Source: CBFFRJ01 sp051486985 (GTDB lineage Bacteria > Pseudomonadota > Gammaproteobacteria > Enterobacterales > Enterobacteriaceae). Taken from it: DNA of 64,000 nt. The notes under the pieces were generated by a model. It worked only from the letters and a program-made list of their open reading frames with translations. It made no database searches and had not been told where the DNA came from. The stretch is from assembly GCF_051486985.1 (NCBI RefSeq), contig NZ_JAHVDV010000027.1, positions 1 to 64,000 of the forward strand, in the 5' to 3' direction. Positions 42,300 through 51,948 of the stretch are shown here, piece after piece. A program made the translations under genes and the position numbers. How positions within the stretch are numbered: position 1 is the stretch's first letter; each line of letters begins with the position of its first letter.

Positions 42300-43076
42300 T
42301 TATTTGCTGACACTAACATCAATGCCTGGGAAGTACTTCTCCGCCAGCGTTTTGATGGTGCCGTCAGCACGTACTTTTTCAATCGCAGCATCAAGCTGCT
42401 TTTTGGTGGCCTCGTCACCTTTACGCAGCCCAAACCCAATCCCGCTGCCAAGGATGGTATCGTCTGACACCGGTTTGCCAATAAAGCCAAACCCCTTGCC
42501 CTGCGGCTTGCTGAGAAAACCTGCCTGGCCTGCCGCAGACATCACCAGCGAGGCGTCAATACGGCCATTGAGCAGATCGCTCCATGCCATATTCTGATCT
42601 TTATAAGACACCACGATGACACCGTGCTTTTCCCAGTGCTCTTTTGCATAGGTTTCCTGAATGGAACCCTGTAATACGCCGATGGTTTTTCCTTTCAGCC
42701 CTTCAGCGGTCGCCGCCATGCCGTCCCCTGCTTTGCCGACCAGTTGTGATGGAATGCGGTAAATGGGTTGCGTGAAGTCAATGCTCTGGCGACGCTGCCC
42801 GGTAATGTTCATGGCTGAATTTATGGCATCGTATTTTTTTGCCACCAGACCCGGTATCAATGCATCAAACGAGGTTTCCACCCAGCTACATTTCAGCGCA
42901 GCGGCTTTACAAATGGCATTGCCAAGCTCGATATCAAAACCCTCAAGCTCGCCGGCCGCATTGCGGCTTTCAAACGGTGGATATTCTGCTTCCAGCCCGT
43001 ACCGCAGTTGTGTGGCGGCAAAAGACGATAATGAGCAAAGCATGCCCATGCCCAGACAGAGTGCTTTTACTTTCAC
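42300..43076 (-). CDS. Amino-acid ABC transporter binding protein (family 3)
   Basis: A 258-residue periplasmic protein of the HisJ/ArgT/ArtJ family. The signal peptide ends near SSFAA, and RYGLEAEYPPFESRNAAGELEGFDIELGNAIC is the family signature (quoted in part: AEYPPFESRNAAGELEGFD). It has paired cysteines in the first lobe (AICKAAALKCSW). It follows the aminotransferase gene by 11 bases as a likely operon under the divergent LysR gene. No permease or ATPase is adjacent, so it probably uses a shared transporter such as HisQMP. The ligand is not known. Confidence 0.92.
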   Translation of the reverse strand: MKVKALCLGMGMLCSLSSFAATQLRYGLEAEYPPFESRNAAGELEGFDIELGNAICKAAALKCSWVETSFDALIPGLVAKKYDAINSAMNITGQRRQSIDFTQPIYRIPSQLVGKAGDGMAATAEGLKGKTIGVLQGSIQETYAKEHWEKHGVIVVSYKDQNMAWSDLLNGRIDASLVMSAAGQAGFLSKPQGKGFGFIGKPVSDDTILGSGIGFGLRKGDEATKKQLDAAIEKVRADGTIKTLAEKYFPGIDVSVSK

Positions 43077-43087
43077 GATTACGCTCC

Positions 43088-44257
43088 TTAGCGTGGCTTA
43101 ACACGACACAGGGCCTGCGCGCCTGCTCTTAACATCGCCTCATCCTTCGCGAAAGAGAGGCGTATCAATTTGTTATCCGTCCCATCCGTGTAAAACGCTG
43201 ACAGCGGAATGGTGGCCACTCCGTAATCCGTAATGAGTCTTTTCACCATGTCACTGTCGCTTTCGTCACTGAAGTGACGGTAGCTCGCCAGCAGGAAAAA
43301 CGATCCCGCACTCGGCAACAGGTGAAACGGCGAGTCCGCCAGCAGCGTCTGCATCAGGTCACGTTTGCGCTGGTAAAACGCCGCCAGCGAAAGCCAGGTC
43401 TGCGCATCAGACATGTGGTCGGCGAACGCGTACTGCATGGGCGTATCGGCAGAAAACATGAGGAACTGATGGACCTTTACTATCTCGCCCATCAGTTCGG
43501 CGGGAGCCACGCAGTAACCTACGCGCCAGCCCGTCACGTGATAGGTTTTACCAAAAGAGGAGACAATCACGCTTCGCTCTGCAAGCTCAGGATGCGTCGC
43601 CATGCCATGATGCGGCTGTCCGTCAAAAACCACATGTTCGTAAACCTCATCAGACAAAACCACGATATCAGTATTGCGGGTAATCCTCGCAAGCTCGGTT
43701 AAGTCATTCCCGGAGAGAACCTGCCCGCTGGGGTTGTGCGGCGTGTTGATGATTATCATACGCGTGCGTGGCGTAATCGCGGCCCGCACTTCATCCCAGT
43801 TTACGGCAAAGTCCGGCACCGTCAGTTTGATGGCGACCGGCGTAGCGCCCTGCAAGCGCACGATGGGCGCGTAGCTGTCAAACGACGGCTCAAAATAGAT
43901 GACTTCATCCCCGGGGTGCACCAGACCGCCGATGGCGGAATAGAGCCCCTGACTGGCGCTGGCGGTGACCAGAATTTCGTTGTCCACATCATAATCGGTA
44001 CCGTAGAGATCACTGATTTTCTGCGCAATCCTGGCTTTCAGCGGTCTCAGCCCGGTCATGGGGGCATACTGGTTATGATCGGCCTGCATCGCCCGGGTGA
44101 CGGCGGCAACCAGTTGCGGATCGCACGGAAAATTGGGTGCCCCCTGCGAGAGATTGATGGCGTTGTGCTGCGCGGAAAGCTGCCCGATAACGGTAAAAAT
44201 GGTGGTGCCCACATCAGGCAGTTTTGAACGGGATGTCACCGGGGTACGCAAAGTCAT
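43088..44257 (-). CDS. YbdL-like methionine-type aminotransferase
   Basis: A 389-residue fold-type I PLP enzyme close to E. coli YbdL (MtnE-like methionine aminotransferase) and to kynurenine aminotransferases. Features are INLSQGAPNFPCDP, NQYAPMTGLRPLK, INTPHNPSGQVL, LSDEVYEHVVFDG and the PLP-lysine motif VSSFGKTYHVTGWRVGY. The start at 44257 follows AAGGAGT. It is the first gene of a two-gene operon with the binding protein, and lies divergent from a LysR gene. Linked uptake and deamination of an amino acid is likely. Confidence 0.92.
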   Translation of the reverse strand: MTLRTPVTSRSKLPDVGTTIFTVIGQLSAQHNAINLSQGAPNFPCDPQLVAAVTRAMQADHNQYAPMTGLRPLKARIAQKISDLYGTDYDVDNEILVTASASQGLYSAIGGLVHPGDEVIYFEPSFDSYAPIVRLQGATPVAIKLTVPDFAVNWDEVRAAITPRTRMIIINTPHNPSGQVLSGNDLTELARITRNTDIVVLSDEVYEHVVFDGQPHHGMATHPELAERSVIVSSFGKTYHVTGWRVGYCVAPAELMGEIVKVHQFLMFSADTPMQYAFADHMSDAQTWLSLAAFYQRKRDLMQTLLADSPFHLLPSAGSFFLLASYRHFSDESDSDMVKRLITDYGVATIPLSAFYTDGTDNKLIRLSFAKDEAMLRAGAQALCRVKPR

Positions 44258-44327
44258 TCTCACTCCTTTTAGTCATAAAGTGCATAACCATTCAAACCAG
44301 AAGTGCATTGAGCGGACAATCGAAATC

Positions 44328-44348
44328 TTGTCATAATAGCTATGACAA
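44328..44348. promoter_or_regulatory. Inverted repeat in the aminotransferase-lysR spacer
   Basis: TTGTCATA at 44328-44335 and TATGACAA at 44341-44348 are perfect arms separated by 5 bases. The site fits a LysR-type operator. It covers an upstream in-frame ATG (44342) of the lysR gene, which argues that translation starts further on at 44369. Confidence 0.7.
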
Positions 44349-44368
44349 AAACGCATACCGGAGTCGCC

Positions 44369-45211
44369 ATGTCCCCCCGTAATCTGCCGTTGAACGCCAT
44401 TGACGCCTTCCTGGTGACCGCCCGCCACCTGAATCTTACCCATGCGGCAAAAGCGCTTTGCCTGACTCAGGGGGCGGTAAGCCGGAAAATCGCGGCGCTC
44501 GAAGGCTGGTTCGGTTTCCCCTTGTTTGAGCGTCATGCTCGGGGTTTACGGTTATCGCCGCAGGGCAGCGCATTGCTGCCGGAGCTGCGTGCGTCGTTTG
44601 AGCACCTGCTTACCGTCGCGGGACAGGCGCGCGCGCAACAGACCGTGGTACGTCTCAAAGCCCCCACCTGTGCGATGCGCTGGCTGGTCCCTCGTCTGCT
44701 GCATCTTGAGCGCCACTACCCGGATATTGAGATAGCCCTCACCACCACCACCGATCATGGCGTCAACTTCAAAACTGAGCCATTTGACGCGGCCATCGTC
44801 TTCGGTACGCACTTCAGCGCAGGCGATCTGCTGTTTGACGAAGCCCTGACGCCCGTTATGGGCGCAATGTTTGCAGATACCCCATCCCTGGAGCATTTAA
44901 CCCTTCTGCACCCCACCCGGGATAAAACCGACTGGTCGTTGTGGCTGGCAAAACAGGATAACGTGCAGTTTGTCATGAAAAAAAATCAACACTTCGACAC
45001 CATGGATCTCGCGATCACCGCGGCGATACAGGGGCTCGGCATCGCCATCGCCGATGAAACGCTGGTGGAAGAAGATATTCGCATGGGACGGCTGCTCAGG
45101 CCGTGGAAACAGAGCGTGAAAACAGGGGCAAGTTACCGCCTGGTGATGCGGGAATCAGGCAGCAATGCCGCTCTCCTGGCGGCATTGCGCCTTGGATTAC
45201 TCCACGGTTAA
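44369..45211 (+). CDS. LysR-family transcriptional regulator (GcvA-like)
   Basis: A 280-residue regulator. The N-terminal helix-turn-helix reads LNAIDAFLVTARHLNLTHAAKALCLTQGAVSRKIAALE in effect (residues about 7-44), followed by an effector domain of the GcvA/AmpR group. The start at 44369 is chosen because GGAG lies 6 bases upstream and the upstream ATG is inside the inverted repeat. It is divergent from the aminotransferase gene and is its likely regulator. Its last codons overlap the esterase gene by 4 bases. Confidence 0.9.
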   Translation: MSPRNLPLNAIDAFLVTARHLNLTHAAKALCLTQGAVSRKIAALEGWFGFPLFERHARGLRLSPQGSALLPELRASFEHLLTVAGQARAQQTVVRLKAPTCAMRWLVPRLLHLERHYPDIEIALTTTTDHGVNFKTEPFDAAIVFGTHFSAGDLLFDEALTPVMGAMFADTPSLEHLTLLHPTRDKTDWSLWLAKQDNVQFVMKKNQHFDTMDLAITAAIQGLGIAIADETLVEEDIRMGRLLRPWKQSVKTGASYRLVMRESGSNAALLAALRLGLLHG

Positions 45212-46716
45212 TCGAGTTTTACATGGTGGCGCATGACGCGCTTAAAGAAGCTCAGCCGCGCCCTCATAAACCGATTAACCATGCGAAATCCTGCATGTTT
45301 ATTCAGCCCAATACGTAGCAGCCTGTCGCGCCCCTTCACACTTGCCTGCCACGGCACAGGCCCCGCCAGCGTCACGTTACGGGCGCTGGCATGACGAGCA
45401 AAGCTGACCCAGTAATCGGCTACGTGGGCGGCAAATGCGCGATCTCGTTTGTTGACATAGCGGCGGGCCGGTTCGGTCAGGGTGAGGTTATCAAACACAT
45501 AAGGCACCTCGTTACCGTGCCAGGCACCGTTGGCGTAAGTGTCATGCTCAGCTTCGGCGACATAATCAAACCAGTACCGCCAGCAGGGTTGTCTTACCCG
45601 CTGCTGCGCCTGCATCACCACCAGTCCTGCCGTGGTAAAGGCCATATCGCGGCACACCTGACGCCCAAGCTCCCGATCCCCTTTTACCCCTGGGTAAAGT
45701 AATTTAATTATCCCAAAGCCAAGGCGCTGTTCACGGCGCAGTTTGTCAATCTGCCCGGCGAGATCGACCCCGAATTCGGCCATCACACTGGCTTCGTCGC
45801 TGTTCGAACCTATGATGACCGGGAGTGGATGCTGGCGTCCTGCGAAGAAGACGTCCATCATCGGTTCCGGTAATACCCGATCGCCACAGATGGGCGTGGG
45901 GGCAATTTTCAACGGCGACATCAGTGGCCAGAACTGCTCTGCGGGTAGTGAACGTAACTGCTCCGCCGTCGCCTGCTCAAAACCAAAGTGGCGCGCCACG
46001 GCAACCCCCTTCGCTTTGGCCGCCGCAAGTGGTGTGTCAGGCAGGGTATAACTGCTCTGAATAATCCCTTTGTGAAACAATCCTTTTGCCAGCGGAGAGG
46101 CCATCAGCGACATCACGCTGCGTGCCCCCGCCGATTCCCCAAACACCGTCACGTTACCGGCGTCCCCACCAAATGCGGCAATGTTCTCCTGCACCCATTG
46201 CAATGCGGCAATCTGGTCGAGCAGGCCAAAGTTGCAAACCGTCTCGCCCTCTTCACCCTCCAGCGCCGGATGGGCAAAAAAGCCCAGATGACCAAGACGA
46301 TAGTTGAGCGTCACCACCACGACATTTCGCCTCGCAAGCGCCTTTCCATCGTAGGGGGGCAGGTCGCCGGCCCCCATAGTAAAGCCGCCACCATGAAGCC
46401 ACACCATTACCGGTAGTGGCTTATGCCGTTCCACTGGTGACCAGACATTGAGATACAGACAATCTTCCGACAGCCGCCCCGGGTCGCCTCCGGCAAGGTG
46501 CGTGCAGCTTTCGCTGTTCTGCCAGCCTGAGGCGGAAAAGCTGTCTGCAAGACGGACCCCATTCCAGGGCTTAACGGGCTGCGGTGAACGCCAGCGCAAC
46601 GCTCCCACCGGCGGTTCGGCATAAGGCAGGCCACGCCAGATATGGCAGCCGCCGTCAGTCACACCCACAACGGTGCCCTGTCGGGTTAAAACCAGTGGCG
46701 CGTTAGGGTTTTCCAT
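45208..46716 (-). CDS. Type B carboxylesterase (para-nitrobenzyl esterase-like)
   Basis: A 502-residue alpha/beta hydrolase. The oxyanion-hole motif is WLHGGGFTMGAG, and the nucleophile serine lies in VFGESAGARSVMSLM. EDCLYLNVW is the second family signature. The acid and base are probably Glu in GSNSDEASVMAEFG-region and His in GAWHGNEVPYVF. There is no signal peptide, so it is cytoplasmic. It would hydrolyse carboxylic esters, with an unknown natural substrate. It has no E. coli counterpart at this place. Confidence 0.93.
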   Translation of the reverse strand: MENPNAPLVLTRQGTVVGVTDGGCHIWRGLPYAEPPVGALRWRSPQPVKPWNGVRLADSFSASGWQNSESCTHLAGGDPGRLSEDCLYLNVWSPVERHKPLPVMVWLHGGGFTMGAGDLPPYDGKALARRNVVVVTLNYRLGHLGFFAHPALEGEEGETVCNFGLLDQIAALQWVQENIAAFGGDAGNVTVFGESAGARSVMSLMASPLAKGLFHKGIIQSSYTLPDTPLAAAKAKGVAVARHFGFEQATAEQLRSLPAEQFWPLMSPLKIAPTPICGDRVLPEPMMDVFFAGRQHPLPVIIGSNSDEASVMAEFGVDLAGQIDKLRREQRLGFGIIKLLYPGVKGDRELGRQVCRDMAFTTAGLVVMQAQQRVRQPCWRYWFDYVAEAEHDTYANGAWHGNEVPYVFDNLTLTEPARRYVNKRDRAFAAHVADYWVSFARHASARNVTLAGPVPWQASVKGRDRLLRIGLNKHAGFRMVNRFMRARLSFFKRVMRHHVKLD

Positions 46717-46757
46717 AACAACATCCTGTTGATGAACATCCTTTCAGAGTACCGGTT

Positions 46758-48101
46758 TTACAAGAGACCGCAACGTCGTTTACTGCGCGCCTCCGCCTGC
46801 TGATACAGCACGAACTCATCCAGCACTTCGCACCCCAATGCGGCCTCAAACTCCTTTTTACTGGCATTGCCGTGGCTGCGCTGTTGGGTTTCATTGCCAA
46901 GATTAGACTGGAAAATACCCGCGGCGCTTACCGGAAGAAAATCCTCATAGATAATCGGCTGTGCGCTTACCCACCCGCGTTCAATCAGCGGTTGCGGATC
47001 ATCGCCGGGCCGGATGGCATGCCGATGCGCCTCACCAGCCGGGGTCAGGCGATAGCGGAACCAGGCCAGTTGCTGATGGCGTAACAGCATTTCGCTGTCC
47101 GGGAACGGTTTAAAAACTTCCTGCAGATGCAGTTGATGGGTCAGATTGTCTTTACCGGTTCCCGCTTCAGCGAGCAGCCTGTCATATAACGCACGGCCTT
47201 TTGGCGTTAACGCGATGCCGCGTTGTTCAATCTCCCCAAAGCGTGCGGTATGGGTGCCTGAATGCTCGCCTTTAAACTGCACGGGTTCATCCAGCGCTTT
47301 AAAACTGGTCTGGCGTAACAGCACCGGCACATCCCGGCGCGGTGGGCCTTCAATCAGAATCTTCGGTTCGATGCCATATTCCGGCATCAGCGCCTGCACC
47401 CTGTCGATGTCGAGCGTTCGTGGCGTCAGGTGGTTAATATGGCAGCCGGGGAAACAGACCACATCCGCTATTAACCGGTGTTCATTATGCAACGCGTGAT
47501 AGGTCTCTTCATCCACCGTGGCCTGACGGTGCCAGCGGAAGGTTTCCAGCGCCTCCCGGACAAAATCGGCCGCCTGGGTTTCACTGAATTCCCCTTCCCG
47601 TTCCCACACCCCGATTAGCTCGCGGCAGGCCGGGGTAAAAATATCCCGTTTGCGTAAAATGGCCGTCGCTTTATCCCGTAATCCTGCATCTTCAATCAAT
47701 TCAGGACGCAACAAAGAGGTAAAAATGCGAAACGGATTACGTGCCAGCGCCGCGTCATCAATGGGGCGAAACGCCGTTGAATGAACCGGGACCCCTGCCT
47801 GAGAGAGATCGTAATAACTCACCGGGAACATCCCCATAATGGCAAACATTCGCCGCAGCGTGGAGAGCTCTTCAGCTGTTCCTACGCGGATCGCGCCGTG
47901 GCGCTCCACGTTCAGACGGGCCAGCTCATCGGCATTGACGAGCTGTTCGTGCAGACGGGGGTTGTCTTCCAGCACTGACAAATTAACGTCAGCCACCAGC
48001 TCCAGCAGGGTGCCGTACTGAGGGACTTCTTGTTGATACATCGCTGACATCGCCTGCGAAAATTGCTCCCGAATATCATCAGCCGTGATGGGGATCGCCA
48101 T
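46758..48101 (-). CDS. ydcJ: YdcJ, HglS-type 2-oxoadipate dioxygenase/decarboxylase (DUF1338)
   Basis: A 447-residue protein collinear with E. coli YdcJ. The DUF1338 family includes HglS, which converts 2-oxoadipate to D-2-hydroxyglutarate with Fe(II) and O2 in lysine catabolism. Likely metal ligands are His in NVERHGAIRVGT, His in PGCHINHLTPRTLD and Glu in TARFGEIEQRG. The C-terminal RSKRRCGLL is also as in E. coli. It is divergent from ydcI, its usual neighbour. The activity for the enterobacterial branch is inferred from the family. Confidence 0.93.
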   Translation of the reverse strand: MAIPITADDIREQFSQAMSAMYQQEVPQYGTLLELVADVNLSVLEDNPRLHEQLVNADELARLNVERHGAIRVGTAEELSTLRRMFAIMGMFPVSYYDLSQAGVPVHSTAFRPIDDAALARNPFRIFTSLLRPELIEDAGLRDKATAILRKRDIFTPACRELIGVWEREGEFSETQAADFVREALETFRWHRQATVDEETYHALHNEHRLIADVVCFPGCHINHLTPRTLDIDRVQALMPEYGIEPKILIEGPPRRDVPVLLRQTSFKALDEPVQFKGEHSGTHTARFGEIEQRGIALTPKGRALYDRLLAEAGTGKDNLTHQLHLQEVFKPFPDSEMLLRHQQLAWFRYRLTPAGEAHRHAIRPGDDPQPLIERGWVSAQPIIYEDFLPVSAAGIFQSNLGNETQQRSHGNASKKEFEAALGCEVLDEFVLYQQAEARSKRRCGLL

Positions 48102-48392
48102 GTTGTATTACCTCCGGTGTCTGTTACCTGGAGTGTAGGAAAGCCCTTTCAGGCCCGTGAGGGAGAATTTACAAACTGTGATCGCGGCGTAACTCGAAAA
48201 ATGCTGTTATTTCGGCAGCTTGCATAACCCTAGATTATGAATAGACCCCGAAAAAGATGCGGGTAAGGTCACACTGCATACAAAATGTGTTTGTAACTTA
48301 AGAAGATTAAATGTTAAAAATATTTTGCTATCAAGTTATCAAAATTAAACAACTCTACTTGTCACAGGCATCGCTTCGTTTTAGATCATCTT

Positions 48393-49316
48393 ATGGAAAA
48401 AAACGGTCTGTTTTCTCAGCGCATCCGCTTGCGCCATTTGCATACATTTGTCGCCGTCGCCCAGCAGGGTACTCTGGGGCGTGCGGCTGAAACCCTTAAG
48501 CTCAGTCAGCCAGCACTGTCAAAAACACTGAATGAACTGGAGCAGCTAACCGGCACCCGTCTCCTTGAACGGGGTCGGCTGGGTGCCCAGCTGACGCTTG
48601 TCGGCGAACAATTTCTCACCCATGCCATCCGGGTTCTGGATGCGCTCAATACAGCCGGGCAGTCACTGAACTATCAGCCGGAACAAAATAATGCCGTGAT
48701 CCGCATAGGTGCCTTGCCGACTGCGGCGTTGGGTATTCTGCCGGAGGTAATAGGACAGGTGCATAAACTCCAGCCCGACCTTAATCTCCAGGTGGCGACG
48801 ACCAATAATCCAATGCTGCTGGCCGGGTTAAAATCCGGAGAGCTGGACATGGGCATTGGACGGATGTCCGACCCGGAAATGATGAGCGGGCTTAACTATG
48901 AGATGCTATTTCTGGAGTCGCTCAAGCTTGTCGTCCGCCCGGATCATCCTCTGTTGCACACCACCATTACCCTCAGCCGTGTGCTGGAGTGGCCTGTTGT
49001 GGTGCTGCCCACCGGCACCGTGCCGCGCCAGAACGCGGAGGATTTACTCCAGAGCCAGGGCTGTTCACTGCCCACGGGCTGTATTGAGACGTTATCGGCT
49101 TCGCTCTCCCGTCAGCTGACCGCTAATTTTGATTACGTCTGGTTTGTACCGTCCGGGGCGGTTAGAAACGATCTTCGTCAGGGTTCACTGGTGGCGCTGC
49201 CCATTATGCCTGCGGGCGTGGGCGATCCCATCGGTATTATCACCCGCGTCGATGCCCCGCTCTCAGCGGGCGTACAGTCCCTGATTAACGCCATCCGTAA
49301 AACCGTACCGGATTGA
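48393..49316 (+). CDS. ydcI: LysR-family transcriptional regulator YdcI
   Basis: A 307-residue LysR protein, the same length as E. coli and Salmonella YdcI, a conserved regulator reported to be linked to acid stress. The helix-turn-helix segment (LHTFVAVAQQGTLGRAAETLKLSQPALSKT) matches almost exactly. The preceding 291-base divergent spacer to ydcJ is AT-rich on the ydcI side and has no gene. The ribosome site is weak. Confidence 0.94.
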   Translation: MEKNGLFSQRIRLRHLHTFVAVAQQGTLGRAAETLKLSQPALSKTLNELEQLTGTRLLERGRLGAQLTLVGEQFLTHAIRVLDALNTAGQSLNYQPEQNNAVIRIGALPTAALGILPEVIGQVHKLQPDLNLQVATTNNPMLLAGLKSGELDMGIGRMSDPEMMSGLNYEMLFLESLKLVVRPDHPLLHTTITLSRVLEWPVVVLPTGTVPRQNAEDLLQSQGCSLPTGCIETLSASLSRQLTANFDYVWFVPSGAVRNDLRQGSLVALPIMPAGVGDPIGIITRVDAPLSAGVQSLINAIRKTVPD

Positions 49317-49445
49317 TTGGTGGCGGTTTCCTGACGCAACGGGTAAAAATTGTGTTAATTATCTGCTAAATGTTGGTTGTTGATAAAAGATTGTTGTTAA
49401 GAGGCGTACACTTAACGGTAAGCAATCCGCTGTCCGGAAAACCAC

Positions 49446-51743
49446 ATGAAATTCAAAACTGCCATCAAACCCTATCACGCTGCCGCAGGTGGACTGGGGT
49501 CACTGGAAGCGACCACCCGCTTTGTCTTCGATAGCAAAAATGCCCTCAGGAACATGCGCAATCTCCTGCGTATGAACAAATCGCGCGGCTTCGACTGCCC
49601 CGGCTGTGCCTGGGGTGACGACAATAAAAGCACCTTCAGCTTTTGCGAAAACGGTGCAAAAGCCGTGACCTGGGAGGCGACCCGCCGACAGATTGGTGCC
49701 GACTTTTTTGCGCAACACAGCGTTGAATCACTCAACCGCCAGAGTGATTATTTCCTTGAATACCAGGGACGCCTGACGGAGCCATTAAGCTACAACCGCC
49801 ACACCGATCGCTACGAGCCCATCAGCTGGCCGGACGCGTTTGCACTGATTGCGCAGCATTTGCACGCGCTGGACAATCCCAATCAACTCGAGCTCTATAC
49901 GTCCGGGCGCGCCAGCAACGAGTCCTCTTATCTCTACCAGCTTTTTGGCCGCATGATGGGTACCAATAATTTCCCGGATTGTTCCAATATGTGCCATGAA
50001 GCCAGCGGCGCAGGCCTGAAACGCAGTATTGGCGTCGGTAAAGGGACGATTCACCTTAACGATTTTGAAAAGGCTGACGCCATTTTCGTCTTTGGGCAAA
50101 ACCCCGGAACTAACCACCCGCGCATGCTGCATAGTCTGCGACATGCAGCGGACCGTGGCGCCCGTATCGTGACGTTTAATACCCTGCGCGAGCGTGGGCT
50201 TGAGCGTTTTGCCGATCCCCAGAAGCCGCTTGAGGTCGTGACACCGATGGCGGGCACCATCAGCTCCGATTACTACCAGCCTAACCTCGGCGGTGATATG
50301 GCTGCCGTGAGAGGCATGGCGAAAGCGCTGCTGGAAACCCAGCGCCAGAAACTGGCCAACGGAGAACCGGGCATTTTTGACGACGCCTTTATTGCGCAGC
50401 ACACGAACGGTATTGCAGGCTGGTTTGCGCAAATTGATGCCACCGGCTGGGACACCATCGAAACGCAGTCCGGTTTAAGCGAACAACAACTGCGCGACGC
50501 GGCAGCGGTCTGGCAGCATGCCCGACGGGTGATTTGCACCTGGGCAATGGGGATAACGCAGCACAAACACTCTCTCGATACCGTTCGCGAGATTGTTAAC
50601 CTGCAGTTGCTCGGTGGGCACCTGGGCAAACCTGGCGCGGGTCTTTGCCCGGTGCGGGGCCATAGTAATGTGCAGGGCAACCGCACGATGGGCATTGATG
50701 AAAAGCCGTCTGCTGCGCTGCTCGACAGCCTGGCGCGCCACTTTCATTTCAACCCACCTCGCGAGCCTGGACATCATACGGTCGAGGCCATTCAGGCCAT
50801 GCTCCGCAATGAAGTAAAAGTGCTCATCGCGCTGGGAGGTAATCTTGCCGCCGCCGCGCCTGACACGCCTCTGACCTGTGAAGCCCTGACCCGCTGCGGG
50901 CTGACGGTTTATATCAGTACCAAGCTGAACCGCAGTCATCTGATGCCTGGCGCGGCGTCGCTGATCCTGCCTACCCTTGGACGTACTGAAGAAGACATTC
51001 AGGCAAGCGGTCGCCAGTATGTCACCGTGGAAGACTCCTTCAGCATGGTCCACGCTTCTGAAGGCATCGGCAAACCCCTTTCTGAAAATCAGCGTTCCGA
51101 AACAGCAATTGTCGCCGGTATCGCTCACGCCACCCTTGGCGCAGAGAGACTTGACTGGCTGGCGCTGGCGGATAATTACGACCTGATTCGCGATCACATT
51201 GCCGCTACGATCCCCGGATTCCAGAACTTTAATGTGCGTTGTGATGAGCCGGGCGGCTTCTGGCTGGGTAATAACGCAGCGGCACTGAACTTTGCGACGC
51301 CATCCGGGAAAGCCGAATTCAGTTCCGCCCCGTTACCGCTTGCCGTATGCCCGGAGGCTGATGCACCTTTTGTGCTGCAAACCTTGCGTTCTCACGATCA
51401 GTACAACACCACCATTTACGGCCTCGACGACCGCTACCGTGGGGTGTACGGTCAACGCGATGTGCTCTTTATGCATGAAGCAGACATTCAGGCTCTGGGA
51501 TTAAACGATGGCGATCGCGTGGATATCGCCACACTAGCTGCTGACGGCATCGAGCGTCGTGTAGAGGGGTTTAAAGTCGTGGCTTATGCCATTCCCCGCG
51601 GCAACCTTGCGGCCTATTACCCTGAGACGAACCCGTTAGTGCCGCTCACCCGCTTTGGTGATGGCACCGGCACGCCCACTTCAAAATCCATTCCTGTTGT
51701 TGTGACACCGTCACGTATTACGGACAGCTTACGTATCGCCTGA
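49446..51743 (+). CDS. YdeP-like molybdopterin oxidoreductase
   Basis: A 765-residue cytoplasmic protein similar over its full length to E. coli YdeP, an FdhF-like oxidoreductase linked to acid resistance. Three cysteines near the start (CPGCAW at 51-54, C67 in FCENG) are where formate dehydrogenases bind an Fe-S cluster. A cysteine in DCSNMCHEASGAGLK sits where FdhF has selenocysteine. The Mo-bis-MGD segments VFGQNPGTNHPRML and RSHDQYNTTIYGLDDRYRGV are conserved. The substrate is unknown. It follows ydcI on the same strand after 129 bases. Confidence 0.92.
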   Translation: MKFKTAIKPYHAAAGGLGSLEATTRFVFDSKNALRNMRNLLRMNKSRGFDCPGCAWGDDNKSTFSFCENGAKAVTWEATRRQIGADFFAQHSVESLNRQSDYFLEYQGRLTEPLSYNRHTDRYEPISWPDAFALIAQHLHALDNPNQLELYTSGRASNESSYLYQLFGRMMGTNNFPDCSNMCHEASGAGLKRSIGVGKGTIHLNDFEKADAIFVFGQNPGTNHPRMLHSLRHAADRGARIVTFNTLRERGLERFADPQKPLEVVTPMAGTISSDYYQPNLGGDMAAVRGMAKALLETQRQKLANGEPGIFDDAFIAQHTNGIAGWFAQIDATGWDTIETQSGLSEQQLRDAAAVWQHARRVICTWAMGITQHKHSLDTVREIVNLQLLGGHLGKPGAGLCPVRGHSNVQGNRTMGIDEKPSAALLDSLARHFHFNPPREPGHHTVEAIQAMLRNEVKVLIALGGNLAAAAPDTPLTCEALTRCGLTVYISTKLNRSHLMPGAASLILPTLGRTEEDIQASGRQYVTVEDSFSMVHASEGIGKPLSENQRSETAIVAGIAHATLGAERLDWLALADNYDLIRDHIAATIPGFQNFNVRCDEPGGFWLGNNAAALNFATPSGKAEFSSAPLPLAVCPEADAPFVLQTLRSHDQYNTTIYGLDDRYRGVYGQRDVLFMHEADIQALGLNDGDRVDIATLAADGIERRVEGFKVVAYAIPRGNLAAYYPETNPLVPLTRFGDGTGTPTSKSIPVVVTPSRITDSLRIA

Positions 51744-51750
51744 CTGATTT

Positions 51751-51773
51751 AATGCCCGCTATGTGCGGGCATT
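51751..51773 (+). terminator. Terminator hairpin after the YdeP-like gene
   Basis: AATGCCCGC (51751-51759) pairs with GCGGGCATT (51765-51773), followed by AATTTAATAA. It lies 8 bases after the stop codon. Confidence 0.65.
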
Positions 51774-51903
51774 AATTTAATAATCCCCACAGGCCTACCC
51801 CCGCCGTTCACAACGACATCGGCTGTTGACCTCATTCGCAGCAACATGGTTTGACAGGTCAGGATACAAGGTGTTCGTGCGTCTATCTCTGTCGGTTAGG
51901 GAT

Positions 51904-51928
51904 AAAAAAAGGGCCTTACGGCCCTTTT
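51904..51928 (-). terminator. Rho-independent terminator of trg
   Basis: AAAAGGGCC (51907-51915) pairs with GGCCCTTTT (51920-51928). On the minus strand a run of seven T residues follows (51904-51910). It lies 21 bases past the trg stop. Confidence 0.9.
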
Positions 51929-51948
51929 AACGGTTGGTCTTGAATTTA

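Noticed and set aside
50475..51197. Minus-strand frame of 240 codons inside the YdeP-like gene
   Set aside because: Antisense shadow in high-GC coding DNA; the plus strand carries the conserved molybdoenzyme motifs.
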